Of a stretch of DNA of 18,027 bases, positions 1 to 8,128 are shown in pieces. Each line of letters starts with the position of its first letter. The first letter of the stretch is position 1. The stretch is from Thermoplasmata archaeon (GTDB lineage Archaea > Thermoplasmatota > Thermoplasmata > Thermoplasmatales > Thermoplasmataceae): the NCBI GenBank assembly GCA_021797055.1, contig JAKAAI010000036.1:1-18027 (forward strand). Direction: 5' to 3'. Position numbers and translations under genes: made by a program. Under the pieces are notes generated by a model. That model was not told where the DNA came from. It ran no database searches and worked only from the letters and a program-made list of their open reading frames with translations.

Positions 1-79
1 TTTCAAGGCTTTTTATTAGTCTGTTAAGATCTTCGTCACTGATCTTCCTCTCAATTGCATACATCTCCGTCTTTACCAT
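1..79 (-). CDS. 5' end of an unidentified gene leaving the left edge
   Basis: Only the first 26 codons are visible, read leftward from an ATG at 79 (starts MVKTEMYAIERK, then an acidic-basic stretch ending NRLIKSLE). The composition is that of a soluble, helical protein. An A/T-rich TATA-like box at about 91-105 lies roughly 20 nt upstream of the ATG, which supports this as a true start with almost no leader. The fragment is too short to assign. Small helix-turn-helix proteins and first ORFs of archaeal IS elements can begin in this way, but that is only a guess. It lies close behind a decayed reading frame (110-477), a setting where a mobile-element gene would not surprise. Confidence 0.5.
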   Translation of the reverse strand, partial: MVKTEMYAIERKISDEDLNRLIKSLE

Positions 80-90
80 GAAGATGTAAT

Positions 91-105
91 GGTTATAAGT
101 ATAAG
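91..105 (-). promoter_or_regulatory. TATA-like box for the left-edge gene
   Basis: On the minus strand the stretch reads TTATACTTATAAC, centred about 19 nt before the ATG at 79. The spacing is near that of the leaderless promoters seen elsewhere in this window. Confidence 0.4.
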
Positions 106-109
106 AATG

Positions 110-477
110 TTAGTAATTAACTATAATATTTACCTTAACTGCGCTCCACAGGAGATATAATGGGGGAATGTCGGTGCTCTCGACATAGATTAGAACGTTT
201 AAAGTTCCTGATGTTATAACCTCTTGATTGTTAAATGTAGCTGTTACGCTAACTTGAGGGTACGCGAACCAAGGAGCAAGAATCCCTAGTGGAAAGACGC
301 CATAAAAGAATGCCTTTGCGCGCGCTTCATCCTGGTATCCAACAGAAATTGATGATCTAATTGATGTTTTTGTAGCGTAAGGTTATCGAAATAGGGTATG
401 ACTATTAAATACTGTATCAGGAATATGTTGTCAAATATTGATCCATATAGGATCTTGTTTAATGCAAGGACCCGAAA
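110..477 (-). pseudogene. Frameshifted remnant of a membrane/surface protein
   Basis: Two minus-strand frames give protein-like text that joins across a run of five T (plus strand 367-371). Upstream of the run, the frame reads hydrophobic, aromatic-rich sequence including ILYGSIFDNIFLIQYLIVIP. Downstream, the shifted frame reads TSIRSSISVGYQDEARAK, then FFYGVFPLGILAPW, and ends at a TAA at 110-112. One extra base in the run would restore a single frame of about 120 codons. No ATG, GTG or TTG occurs in the upstream frame before it meets the TAA that ends the 475-aa gene at 478-480, and the two are in the same frame. It is therefore either a 5'-truncated gene or the former C-terminal part of the upstream protein, cut off by a stop. 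Family unknown. A homopolymer sequencing error could explain the shift but not the missing start. Confidence 0.55.
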
Positions 478-1905
478 TTACAATCTTTGGTAAATTCCTA
501 TTACACAGCCTCCCATCAGAGGGATCCTGCCGGTCTCTCCGTTTGTCATTTCATAGTTTACATTCCCCACATAAACGTAAACATAAATAGACGCACCGGT
601 TGGAGCATCGAATGAAAGAGCGCTCAGGGACAAATCAGTAGACGAGCTTGAAATGGAACCTACGACGCTCAACAGAAGATCTGTAGGTATTGCGACTTCT
701 GGCCCAAGAGCCCATACGAGAATGGCCCCAACTGAGATACCAACACTGATCCACTGTGTGTCTGAAGAGGCATAATCGTCCACGAAAGAATTGCTATAAA
801 TCTCCTGAGCCGGGGAGTTGCTCGGACTTCCCTGCCCTATATAAAAGTCGAAGTAACTTTCCGAGAAATTCTTGCGTATCTGGGAGATATCTGGAGGGGT
901 ACCTGACGATGCCCCTCCGCATATGGCGCCGGTGGAACTCACTTCTGGATTGATAATGGAAGCATCGTACTGGAAATCGTCGGTTGGATGAGGACAGTCC
1001 AGTCCAAACCTTGCACACATATATGGGTTGTATTTGTAGAGCTGAAAGAGAGCTCCCGCGGCCTGCGCATCTATATAAACATAACCATCGGTCGGTGGGT
1101 TTCCGGTTGTCCAGCTTTTCAGAAAAACGTTTGTGTTTTGCCAAACAGTCCCGCCTGCCTGGAATCCGGTGCTCACGGATATTCCGCTGGAACCTGTACC
1201 AAGATCCAGCCCTATATTCCATTTAACACTGCTGGTCGAATAAATTAAACTGTTCACCTCTCCATATGCAACACCGCTCGCAGATACCCATGAAACCGGG
1301 ATATGTATTGTTCCAGTATTATAACACTTAACCTCCTCCCAGAGATATCCGTATGGCCCACTGGGTTGAGGGATGCTATTATCTGGAATTGCAATGCTTG
1401 GCTGGCTGGAATTCTGGGCGGGAAAATTAGGCTTTCCAGAAATATTGAATACAACTGTTTTGGAAAATGATTTACCCGAAAGGAGATCGGAAACGAGACC
1501 GTTCTGGCCGGCACCATAGATCGATGATTCTTTGAAGTAAATTCCCCTGCTATCTGAATACGTCAAGAATAAGGTTATTGTTGGGGATGAACCTGTTATC
1601 AGTGGACCCAATGCAGATTTCCACTCTTCTCCGATCTTCATAAGAGGAGTCAGGTTACTAGTAGAAAATTTTCCCGAAGAACTTGTTATACCTGAAAAGA
1701 TCGTATTCCACCCAGTATGCGAACTGATTGGGGCAATCATATCCCCTTGTACTGAAACGTTCTGCAAAGGCGTATTGTTCTGTGATACAACATCTATTGA
1801 CAAAAACTGGTTGCTGCCGAAAAAATTATTTGGAACGGTTACACCAAGGATGGAAATCGCCATTATTGTAACTACAAAAATGGGAACAAAACGACCCTTT
1901 GTCAT
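478..1905 (-). CDS. Secreted or membrane-anchored surface protein, 475 aa, family unknown
   Basis: The reading frame is open further upstream, to 2043, but the natural start is the ATG at 1905: it gives a clean signal/anchor sequence (MTKGRFVPIFVVTIMAISIL, basic end then hydrophobic core) and A/T-rich promoter-like sequence lies just before it. After the anchor the protein is rich in Ser, Thr, Gly, Asn, Tyr and short beta-type segments, typical of archaeal extracellular proteins. Asn-X-Ser/Thr sites suitable for N-glycosylation are frequent in the first half. Cysteines cluster in the second half (a CARFGLDC motif and a GGC near the C-terminus), so disulfides are possible. A hydrophobic glycine-containing stretch (SVGISVGAILVWALGPEVAI) lies about 90 residues from the end and could be a second membrane-seeking segment. 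I recognise no enzyme motif. It may once have continued into the remnant at 110-477. Surface adhesin, S-layer-associated protein or secreted toxin-like protein are all possible; none is supported specifically. Confidence 0.75.
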   Translation of the reverse strand: MTKGRFVPIFVVTIMAISILGVTVPNNFFGSNQFLSIDVVSQNNTPLQNVSVQGDMIAPISSHTGWNTIFSGITSSSGKFSTSNLTPLMKIGEEWKSALGPLITGSSPTITLFLTYSDSRGIYFKESSIYGAGQNGLVSDLLSGKSFSKTVVFNISGKPNFPAQNSSQPSIAIPDNSIPQPSGPYGYLWEEVKCYNTGTIHIPVSWVSASGVAYGEVNSLIYSTSSVKWNIGLDLGTGSSGISVSTGFQAGGTVWQNTNVFLKSWTTGNPPTDGYVYIDAQAAGALFQLYKYNPYMCARFGLDCPHPTDDFQYDASIINPEVSSTGAICGGASSGTPPDISQIRKNFSESYFDFYIGQGSPSNSPAQEIYSNSFVDDYASSDTQWISVGISVGAILVWALGPEVAIPTDLLLSVVGSISSSSTDLSLSALSFDAPTGASIYVYVYVGNVNYEMTNGETGRIPLMGGCVIGIYQRL

Positions 1906-1920
1906 AATACCATTTCTATA

Positions 1921-1946
1921 ATACTTAAAAATAGCAATTATAAAAG
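1921..1946 (-). promoter_or_regulatory. Promoter region of the 475-aa surface protein
   Basis: Two overlapping TATA-like candidates occur on the minus strand: CTATTTTTAAGTA (about 23 nt before the ATG at 1905) and CTTTTATAATTG (about 36 nt before). The first would give a leaderless mRNA, the second a leader of about 10 nt. Either supports the ATG at 1905 over the upstream open frame. Confidence 0.4.
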
Positions 1947-2043
1947 TTTTGTGGCGACGCTGATTACAGGAGAGATTTATGTATCTGGACCTGGGCCATG
2001 GAAAGGTATTTCGGCAGGGTTTTTTTGTGAAACATATGCGCAA

Positions 2044-2314
2044 ACATGTTATTCTAAACTTTTAAAATATCACATCATTCCGCTTCCAGATTGATGGATT
2101 GAATGAATACTTACCACAGGCTGGAATAATTATGTGGATGGACATGAGAAGGAACCATAAATCTGGATAAAGTTATTTTGCGTGATTGCACATTTTGGCA
2201 TATAAACAAAAAAAGCCCATATCGCGTGGTACAGGAGGACATTACTTCAAAGCCGCAAGTTAGCATTAAGTATATGATATCGTTTTCGATATCGGAAAAG
2301 TCGGTTAGGATAAA
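2044..2314. other. Intergenic region between divergent genes
   Basis: This separates the surface protein (-) from the ABC exporter operon (+). Apart from the promoter and palindrome at its right end, no coding region stands out. A minus-strand open frame of 73 codons (2111-2332) has no promoter and crosses the exporter start, so it is probably not a gene. Confidence 0.5.
2264..2293 (+). promoter_or_regulatory. Promoter of the ABC exporter operon with a perfect palindromic operator candidate
   Basis: A TATA-like box (TTAAGTATAT, about 2266-2275) is followed directly by the perfect inverted repeat GATATCG-TTTT-CGATATC (2276-2293), ending about 21 nt before the ATG. The palindrome would lie between the TATA box and the expected transcription start, where a bound repressor would block polymerase recruitment. 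A role as a short RNA hairpin is less likely because the repeat should lie mainly upstream of the transcript. The repressor is not identified in the window. Confidence 0.45.
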
Positions 2315-3232
2315 ATGATCAGTATAGAACACGCATCTAAATCATACATAAAAAAACAACCACTTGCCGTTAACGACCTTGAACTTGAACTGAAAGACGG
2401 GGAAATACTCGGTCTTGTCGGTTTAAACGGGGCAGGGAAAACAACAACTATTAGAATGTCTTCAGGAATTATTCTGCCTACATCCGGACACATCTTAGTG
2501 GATGGTTTTGACATTGTGTCAGAGAAGGTAAAAGCAGCGTCGAATATTGGATGGATACCAGAACTTCCAAACTTTGAGCCAAACGCTAAGCCGTTCAATC
2601 TCATGAGATATTTCGCTGGGTTTTATGGAATGCATGGAAAGGAAGCAGATGACAGAATAACTGAACTTCTTGAAAGAGTTGGACTGAAGGGTCAGTTTAA
2701 CAAGAAGCTGCGTAATTATTCGCAGGGGATGAAGAAGAGGTTCGCCATCGCAGAATCAATTCTAGGAGATCCAAAGAATGTTCTCTTTGATGAAACACTT
2801 AACGGCCTTGATCCCGAAGGTGTGCTGTTTGTCAGGAACCTGATGTTCGGTCTCAAGAAGGAAGGTAAAGCAATCCTTCTATCCTCTCACATATTATCTG
2901 AGATTGAAGACGTTGCTGACAGAGTTGCAATAATAGATCATGGAAAGTTGATCAAGATTCTTAGCCGCGGAGACCTGAAAACTCTTGGCAAGACCACCGT
3001 TGAGTTAGATATTTTGAATTATGACAGTGGAGCAGAAAAGATACTTCAGAATTACGGTGAGCTGGATAAGTCGGATCATGTTATGGTTCTTAAAGACCTG
3101 AGGATTTCTGATGCAGACATACCAGGCATCCTCAGTGAGCTCGTGAAGGCCAATTATACTGTGAGGAAATTCAATCCTGTGGGTGAAAGCCTGGAAGATT
3201 ACTTTTTCAGTTTAATAGGTGGTGCCAAATGA
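2315..3232 (+). CDS. ABC transporter ATP-binding subunit (ABC-2/drug-exporter type)
   Basis: A 305-aa ATPase that would power export by the permease encoded next. Visible motifs: Walker A GLNGAGKTT (residues 36-44), ABC signature variant YSQGM (135-139), Walker B NVLFDE (155-160) with D-loop GLD, and H-loop SSHILSE with His192. The Q-loop region reads IGWIPE, where Gln is replaced by Glu, as in many DrrA/CcmA-like exporter ATPases. A C-terminal extension of about 90 residues after the H-loop region resembles the accessory domain of such exporters. The ORF begins 21 nt after a promoter palindrome and overlaps the permease start by 4 nt (ATGA), so the two are translationally coupled. The substrate cannot be read from sequence; lipid, peptide, antibiotic or surface-polymer export are all possible. 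Confidence 0.93.
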   Translation: MISIEHASKSYIKKQPLAVNDLELELKDGEILGLVGLNGAGKTTTIRMSSGIILPTSGHILVDGFDIVSEKVKAASNIGWIPELPNFEPNAKPFNLMRYFAGFYGMHGKEADDRITELLERVGLKGQFNKKLRNYSQGMKKRFAIAESILGDPKNVLFDETLNGLDPEGVLFVRNLMFGLKKEGKAILLSSHILSEIEDVADRVAIIDHGKLIKILSRGDLKTLGKTTVELDILNYDSGAEKILQNYGELDKSDHVMVLKDLRISDADIPGILSELVKANYTVRKFNPVGESLEDYFFSLIGGAK

Positions 3233-4680
3233 AGCCGATAATATATGAGATCAGGAGAAGCGTAACCAGTAAGTTTGTCATAATTATGATCGTTGCCATA
3301 GTCGGGCTTTCTGCTCTTTTGGCTTATGAGTCGGGTTCAACTTTCAGCCCTGTCTCAATACCTGCAAAACCATTTCTCACTTACGGTTATTATATCAATG
3401 GAGACAGTTTGACAATGGTTGGTTACGATCACAATGCATACGGCAGCCCATTCCCACATGTAACTGACAGTTTCACATATAATGGTTCAGTTTATAATGC
3501 AACATCAGGTCTCTCAGGATTTGCCAACGTCACTTTACCAATAGATCCGTCTGCTACTGTTTCACTCTATGTCAATTATACCTACAAAGAATTCAGACGT
3601 CCAATCACGACTTCTCTTGGGAGATATTCAATCAATACATCCATTACATACTCAGGGTTGCAGATAATCAGTGGTTTGACCGGTGATATCTACAACCCAA
3701 CCAATAAATCTGATGTTGGATTGGAGCTCTTCTATGTGGGCCAGGATGGTGCCACGTCACCCTCGTACACCATATATATTGGAAACCTTTCCAGTAGTTT
3801 TCTCCGATCACCAACGACTGACTACACGTTCAAGTATGTAGAATCCGGATTTACAGTACTTAATTTATTTCCAGATGTCAGCTATTCGCAGAAAAATATC
3901 ACATTTGCAGTAGTTGCGGAAAATGCAACAGGTGTTCCATCCAGCCCGGCGGTTATAGGACCTATGACCTTTTACTCCCCGATTACGCAGAGTGAATTGC
4001 AGTCCCTCGTCTTTTCTGGGACTTCAGCCATACTCGGCCTCCTCATACCGATACTGGCTGTTTTTTCAGGATATCTCACATATGGAAAGGACAGAACCAG
4101 CGGCGTGCTGGAATCCGTATTAAAGCGTCCTGTAACAAGGGGAGGCCTCATATTTTCAAGGTTTGTAGCTAATGCAGTTGCAATAATCATAGCGGTCGGT
4201 GTTTCCATGATCATCTCAGACCTGATTATAGATCATTATTTCTTGATGTATCTTTCTGATTACTTCAGCCTCTACTTTGTCTGGACCTATGTTGTCGAAG
4301 GATTGGCTTTCCTCGGAATCGTTTACATGTTTTCTCATATCGTGAAATCTCAAGGAGCCCTGCTAGGAGCTTCTATAGCAGTTTTCATCGTTCTCGATCT
4401 TTTCTGGTCAATCATACCGGTGGCTATTCTTGCCGCTCTGAACGTATCTTCGTCAAGCAATGCATACGTTCTGGGTACAATTGCATTCGATTACATCAGC
4501 CCCTCAGGTTTTTCATCTCTTGTGCAGACAATGTTCACAGGTAAAATAGGTATAATTTCATCCGTTTCGATTGATCCATCATCATATGGGCTCGTTTCGC
4601 CCGTACTGATAGTGGTTGGCCTCCTCTGGATAGCTGTACCTTTCGCAATAGCCTTTAATCTTGCAAGAAATAGGGATTGA
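3229..4680 (+). CDS. ABC-2 type transporter permease with a large external domain
   Basis: A 483-aa membrane partner of the preceding ATPase. It has one N-terminal membrane helix (about residues 15-32), then about 220 residues rich in Ser, Thr, Tyr, Asn and N-glycosylation sequons that should lie outside the cell, then about five more helices (starting near 260-285, with others near 305-330, 345-370, 380-405 and 455-478). The topology, one helix, a big extracytoplasmic loop and a C-terminal helix bundle, matches ABC-2 permeases of the NatB/YhaP kind. The cytoplasmic stretch LTYGKDRTSGVLESVLKRPV after the second helix is the typical coupling region (family pattern: E/D-R-x-x-G-x-L-E). Its start overlaps the ATPase stop. 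It converges on the PP2C gene with a gap of only 19 bp. Substrate unknown. Confidence 0.88.
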   Translation: MKPIIYEIRRSVTSKFVIIMIVAIVGLSALLAYESGSTFSPVSIPAKPFLTYGYYINGDSLTMVGYDHNAYGSPFPHVTDSFTYNGSVYNATSGLSGFANVTLPIDPSATVSLYVNYTYKEFRRPITTSLGRYSINTSITYSGLQIISGLTGDIYNPTNKSDVGLELFYVGQDGATSPSYTIYIGNLSSSFLRSPTTDYTFKYVESGFTVLNLFPDVSYSQKNITFAVVAENATGVPSSPAVIGPMTFYSPITQSELQSLVFSGTSAILGLLIPILAVFSGYLTYGKDRTSGVLESVLKRPVTRGGLIFSRFVANAVAIIIAVGVSMIISDLIIDHYFLMYLSDYFSLYFVWTYVVEGLAFLGIVYMFSHIVKSQGALLGASIAVFIVLDLFWSIIPVAILAALNVSSSSNAYVLGTIAFDYISPSGFSSLVQTMFTGKIGIISSVSIDPSSYGLVSPVLIVVGLLWIAVPFAIAFNLARNRD

Positions 4681-4699
4681 AACTTTGCCTTTCTTTGTC

Positions 4700-5503
4700 T
4701 CAGATGGTGGATTTCGTTGGTTTCTTTAGCGCTGATTCCTCGGTTATCTCGACATGTGGTCTAAGAAGAACAGCTGATATGTTGTCGGTTCCATCCACCT
4801 CATTAGCGCGGTTTATCAGTACTTCTAGAGAATCATGGCATGACATGTTCGCCTGTAGCCCTTTTGCAATTATTGAGTCATCAAAAGCTTCCCAGAGCCC
4901 ATCGCAGCAGAGCAGAATGGAGTCACCCCTGAACGTTCTAAGCCGGTATATGTCCGGAAGCGGATCCTCTTCAAACCCTATGGCCCTCAATAATTCATTC
5001 TTCCTGGGATGGTATTTGGATTCCTCCTCCGTCAGGATGCCCTGATCTACGAGCATCTCGACATAGGAATGATCGGCTGTCCTGAAACTTCTCTTTCCAT
5101 CGTTGAATATGTATAGCCTGCTGTCACCGACATTTCCCACGTACAGATCAGTTCCATCAAAATATGCTACCACAAGCGTAGTGCCTATTTTCTGCATGTT
5201 ATTTCTGGAAACATATGTAAGCAGAGCGTTGTTTGCGTTTTCATATATCCTGTTAATTGAATTGATAATATCCGCAGACGTAAGGTCACGGTTCATCATG
5301 GAAGAACCAATGTGTCTTGCTTCCGAAATTGCAAGCCTGCTGGCCACATCACCTCTGGCGGTTCCGCCCATCCCATCAGCCAGTGCAGCAAAAAACTGTT
5401 CTTTCCTCTCTATCTCGTTTTCCATTGCTGAAAGGATAACACATATTGTGTCCTCATCCCTTTCACGTACCTTGCCCCTGATACTCTTCATTGCTGCATC
5501 CAT
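4700..5503 (-). CDS. PP2C-family (PPM) protein serine/threonine phosphatase
   Basis: A 267-aa cytosolic metal-dependent phosphatase that removes phosphate from Ser/Thr residues. All the family's metal-binding and core motifs are present: RDED (15-18), DGMGG (43-47), GNVGDSR (123-129), DHS (144-146), CDG (200-202) and TDN (239-241). The length is that of a single bacterial-type PppA/PstP catalytic domain with no membrane helix or regulatory extension. It is the last gene of a minus-strand operon, with its ATG 3 bp after the stop of the membrane kinase. It is therefore the likely eraser for phosphorylation placed by that kinase, including possibly autophosphorylation sites. Phosphatase identity is firm; the substrate assignment is inferred from gene order. 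Confidence 0.95.
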   Translation of the reverse strand: MDAAMKSIRGKVRERDEDTICVILSAMENEIERKEQFFAALADGMGGTARGDVASRLAISEARHIGSSMMNRDLTSADIINSINRIYENANNALLTYVSRNNMQKIGTTLVVAYFDGTDLYVGNVGDSRLYIFNDGKRSFRTADHSYVEMLVDQGILTEEESKYHPRKNELLRAIGFEEDPLPDIYRLRTFRGDSILLCCDGLWEAFDDSIIAKGLQANMSCHDSLEVLINRANEVDGTDNISAVLLRPHVEITEESALKKPTKSTI

Positions 5504-5506
5504 GAT

Positions 5507-8128
5507 TTACACTCTTACCCTGTAATACGAAAAGGTTCCATCTCTGAGGTCTGGCCTGATTGAAATTATGTCACCTTCGTTGATCGTTCCCCTGATGACC
5601 TTCTGCGATAACGATCCAGATTTTTTCTGGAAAATATTCCTCTTCCCGTATGGGTAAACCACGAAGGTATTGGTTCTGTTATCGTACTCAACGGTTCCAA
5701 CACGGGATCTGTCGTCCTTGCCTTTCTCAGTTATGTAAAGATTGTAGTCGTTAACAATATAATCTCCGAGGATTGCCGCTGGTACAGCTTTCTGACTGAA
5801 AATCTGGACCTTGTGGTCCTGATCAAGTTTGCAGATATAACCCAGATCCGTGACGAGGAAATCCCCTGACAATGTAAGGAAATCTGCTATAAAGTGAAAG
5901 GCAGATTTGTACCTTTCAGACGGCTTCAAGTTAGTAGCCTTGGTTATGATATCAAAAATCTTAGGATTGCACAGTGGTTTGACCTCGGTTTCAAGATATT
6001 TCCTCGTAATGAATTCAACTCCATATTTCTCCCTCATCTCTTCATTATCGAGAAATTTCCCAGTTATCATGGAGCACATCAGCGCTCCAATGGAGTACGT
6101 ATCATATGTGGATGACGCCTTGATTTTATCATCTGAATCCAGCTCAGGCGGATGATAGCAAGGTACGCCTATCCGCTCGCTGTGTGTGAAGAACGATCCG
6201 GATACCCTGCTTGCAAGATGCTTTGATGTACCAAAATCTATGATCTTGGGAATCTTTTTTGTTATTACAATATTTCCAGGGTTCAGGTCTCTGTGAAATA
6301 TCTCATGAAGATGCAGATAGTTTACAGAGAATAGAAGGTTAAGCGATATCCGGATCACTTCGTCCTCCTCGAATTTTGTACCCTCCTTTCCCTTAGTAGC
6401 AAGATACGAGTTGAGATTTCTCCCCTCGGCATATTCCTCAACCAGGAAATGCTGTCCGCCCTCCCTGAAATATTCAACGTATGAAACAACTCCCGGAAAA
6501 GATATCTCTGAAAGAACCTTGCTCTCAGCTTCAAGTTGTTTTATGGATTCCTTTATGCTCTCTCTTTTCTCAAGATCACTCTTCGATTCCTCGTCATAAA
6601 TCCTTGGTACCTTCAATACAACCGGAACATTTTTAAGAACGTCCTTCCCCCTGAATACGTAAGCAAATCCACCTGCACCGAGGAAATCAGGATTGTTTTT
6701 CTTGGATGGTACAAGAGAAACGTCATATCTTCCATGAAGGAATCTTGCAGACCCTCTCTGTCTGCCAAGAGACAGGCCGACTGGAATCCTTGAGGTATAA
6801 GATCGCACAAATCTATATGTGGGCTCGTAAAAGACAAGTGCAGTTATTATGATGGACAAGAATAAGACCTCCACCGAGCTGGGTGTCCATACACTCGTTA
6901 TTTTTGTTGAAAGAAAATAGCTTATTCCTGTAAAAAATGCCAAGAGAAGAATTATGAATAGGAATATGTTGAATTTCCTGTAACCAATGCTCACCATGAA
7001 GATGAGCCCCATGCCAGCCAGTCCAATGTATTCCGGTAATTCCCTGAGACCTGCAGGGTTGTGAATTGTGACAGGTGAGGATATACTGGCTCCGGCCGAA
7101 TAAAGAAGACGGATATCATGCTGTATAGCAGCAATGTTGCCATAAATGATTCCGCCAAATGCTATTATCGCAACAATTGAAAGGATGTAACTTCCCCTTG
7201 ACATAAGATCAAACGCTGTGTATATGTTTCTGGACCCTTCCCTGAAAGTTCGGTAATTGAAGCCGAATATCCAGAATGTGAATATTAGAAGCAGAAAAGT
7301 CCAGATCAGTGGAGTGCTGTATACAAGAGCAATCTGGTAAAAAGCGTACATACTTAGAAGGACAAGTGTTGCTGTGATTATATTGGAATAGTAAGACCTG
7401 TATCTATTCCTCAGAACAAGAAAGAGAAGGATTGCGAATATAACCACAACGGCATAGAAAAACCCTGGACCAGAGGATATTGTTTTTCTGTAGAACATGA
7501 ATGCGAAGAATATCAGTGAAAGAGCAGCGAATGGTGACAAGAGCCTGAAAGTTAGACTCTTGATTTCGTTTTCCTTCCTGATCTCCCTCGTGGGGAGCAG
7601 AATACACATACCAAGGATCAGGAGTGCGCCGTCCCACAGATAAAGGTAATTTGTCAGGTCAAGTGCAACAAGTGCAGCAAAAAACCCCAATGCTAGGCCA
7701 GACGTTATTCCATGTTTCTTGATATATGCCCTTTCAGCATCCTGATCTCTCCTAGAAATGAGGATCTCGAAGAAATATGTCGGGAGCAAGCATGCGAAAA
7801 ATGGAATCTCGTAATACCGGCCAATACTCCCTGCTATGAAAACAAATACCAGAAAGGAAGATGCAAATGCGAATATGATGAATATAATCCTGTGGGATGA
7901 TTTGTAGTCTACAGCAGTTGTTGACGTTTTGTATCCTTTGTTAACCGACGAATATACCCATGAGGAGATGCCAAGCAAAAAGCCCACTATTAAAAGTATG
8001 TAGATATAGGAATTATCAAGATAAACGTGGTTAAGAACGGGTCCCTGAAGGAATGCCACCATTATAAGGAAAAGCGATATTGCAGCCATCGCCATGAATA
8101 TATATATTTCGAACGGGTATTTTCTCAT
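5507..8128 (-). CDS. Polytopic membrane serine/threonine protein kinase with C-terminal beta-rich domain
   Basis: An 873-aa protein in three parts. Residues 1-440 hold about 14 hydrophobic helices separated by short basic loops, without recognisable transporter motifs. Residues 480-750 form a Hanks-type kinase: glycine loop GAGGFAYV (484-491), VVLKVP with Lys506, a helix-C glutamate near 533-535, catalytic loop HRDLNPGN (612-619), DFG (631-633), a PPE activation-segment end (660-662) and Asp676 in YDTYSIG. Residues 755-873 look like an FHA-like or related beta sandwich, ending in a GDIISI strand. The HRD loop carries Asn where Ser/Thr kinases normally have Lys, although the other catalytic residues are intact, so activity is plausible but should be tested. 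The start overlaps the FHA gene stop by 4 nt and the stop lies 3 bp before the phosphatase, giving a coupled operon. Archaeal Ser/Thr kinases on large helix bundles are unusual; the membrane half could be a sensor. Confidence 0.92.
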   Translation of the reverse strand: MRKYPFEIYIFMAMAAISLFLIMVAFLQGPVLNHVYLDNSYIYILLIVGFLLGISSWVYSSVNKGYKTSTTAVDYKSSHRIIFIIFAFASSFLVFVFIAGSIGRYYEIPFFACLLPTYFFEILISRRDQDAERAYIKKHGITSGLALGFFAALVALDLTNYLYLWDGALLILGMCILLPTREIRKENEIKSLTFRLLSPFAALSLIFFAFMFYRKTISSGPGFFYAVVVIFAILLFLVLRNRYRSYYSNIITATLVLLSMYAFYQIALVYSTPLIWTFLLLIFTFWIFGFNYRTFREGSRNIYTAFDLMSRGSYILSIVAIIAFGGIIYGNIAAIQHDIRLLYSAGASISSPVTIHNPAGLRELPEYIGLAGMGLIFMVSIGYRKFNIFLFIILLLAFFTGISYFLSTKITSVWTPSSVEVLFLSIIITALVFYEPTYRFVRSYTSRIPVGLSLGRQRGSARFLHGRYDVSLVPSKKNNPDFLGAGGFAYVFRGKDVLKNVPVVLKVPRIYDEESKSDLEKRESIKESIKQLEAESKVLSEISFPGVVSYVEYFREGGQHFLVEEYAEGRNLNSYLATKGKEGTKFEEDEVIRISLNLLFSVNYLHLHEIFHRDLNPGNIVITKKIPKIIDFGTSKHLASRVSGSFFTHSERIGVPCYHPPELDSDDKIKASSTYDTYSIGALMCSMITGKFLDNEEMREKYGVEFITRKYLETEVKPLCNPKIFDIITKATNLKPSERYKSAFHFIADFLTLSGDFLVTDLGYICKLDQDHKVQIFSQKAVPAAILGDYIVNDYNLYITEKGKDDRSRVGTVEYDNRTNTFVVYPYGKRNIFQKKSGSLSQKVIRGTINEGDIISIRPDLRDGTFSYYRVRV

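Noticed and set aside
1906..2043. 46-codon N-terminal extension of the surface protein
   Set aside because: It would bury the signal/anchor sequence behind a basic, Cys- and Arg-rich stretch and would place the promoter inside the coding region; the ATG at 1905 is the better start.
2111..2332. 73-codon minus-strand open frame before the ABC exporter
   Set aside because: It crosses the exporter's start and promoter palindrome, has no TATA-like box at the right distance, and reads as low-quality protein sequence with scattered Cys and His.
4677..5045. 122-codon plus-strand open frame after the ABC permease
   Set aside because: It is wholly antisense to the PP2C gene, whose catalytic motifs are all present on the other strand; its Ser-rich sequence is typical of a reverse-frame shadow.
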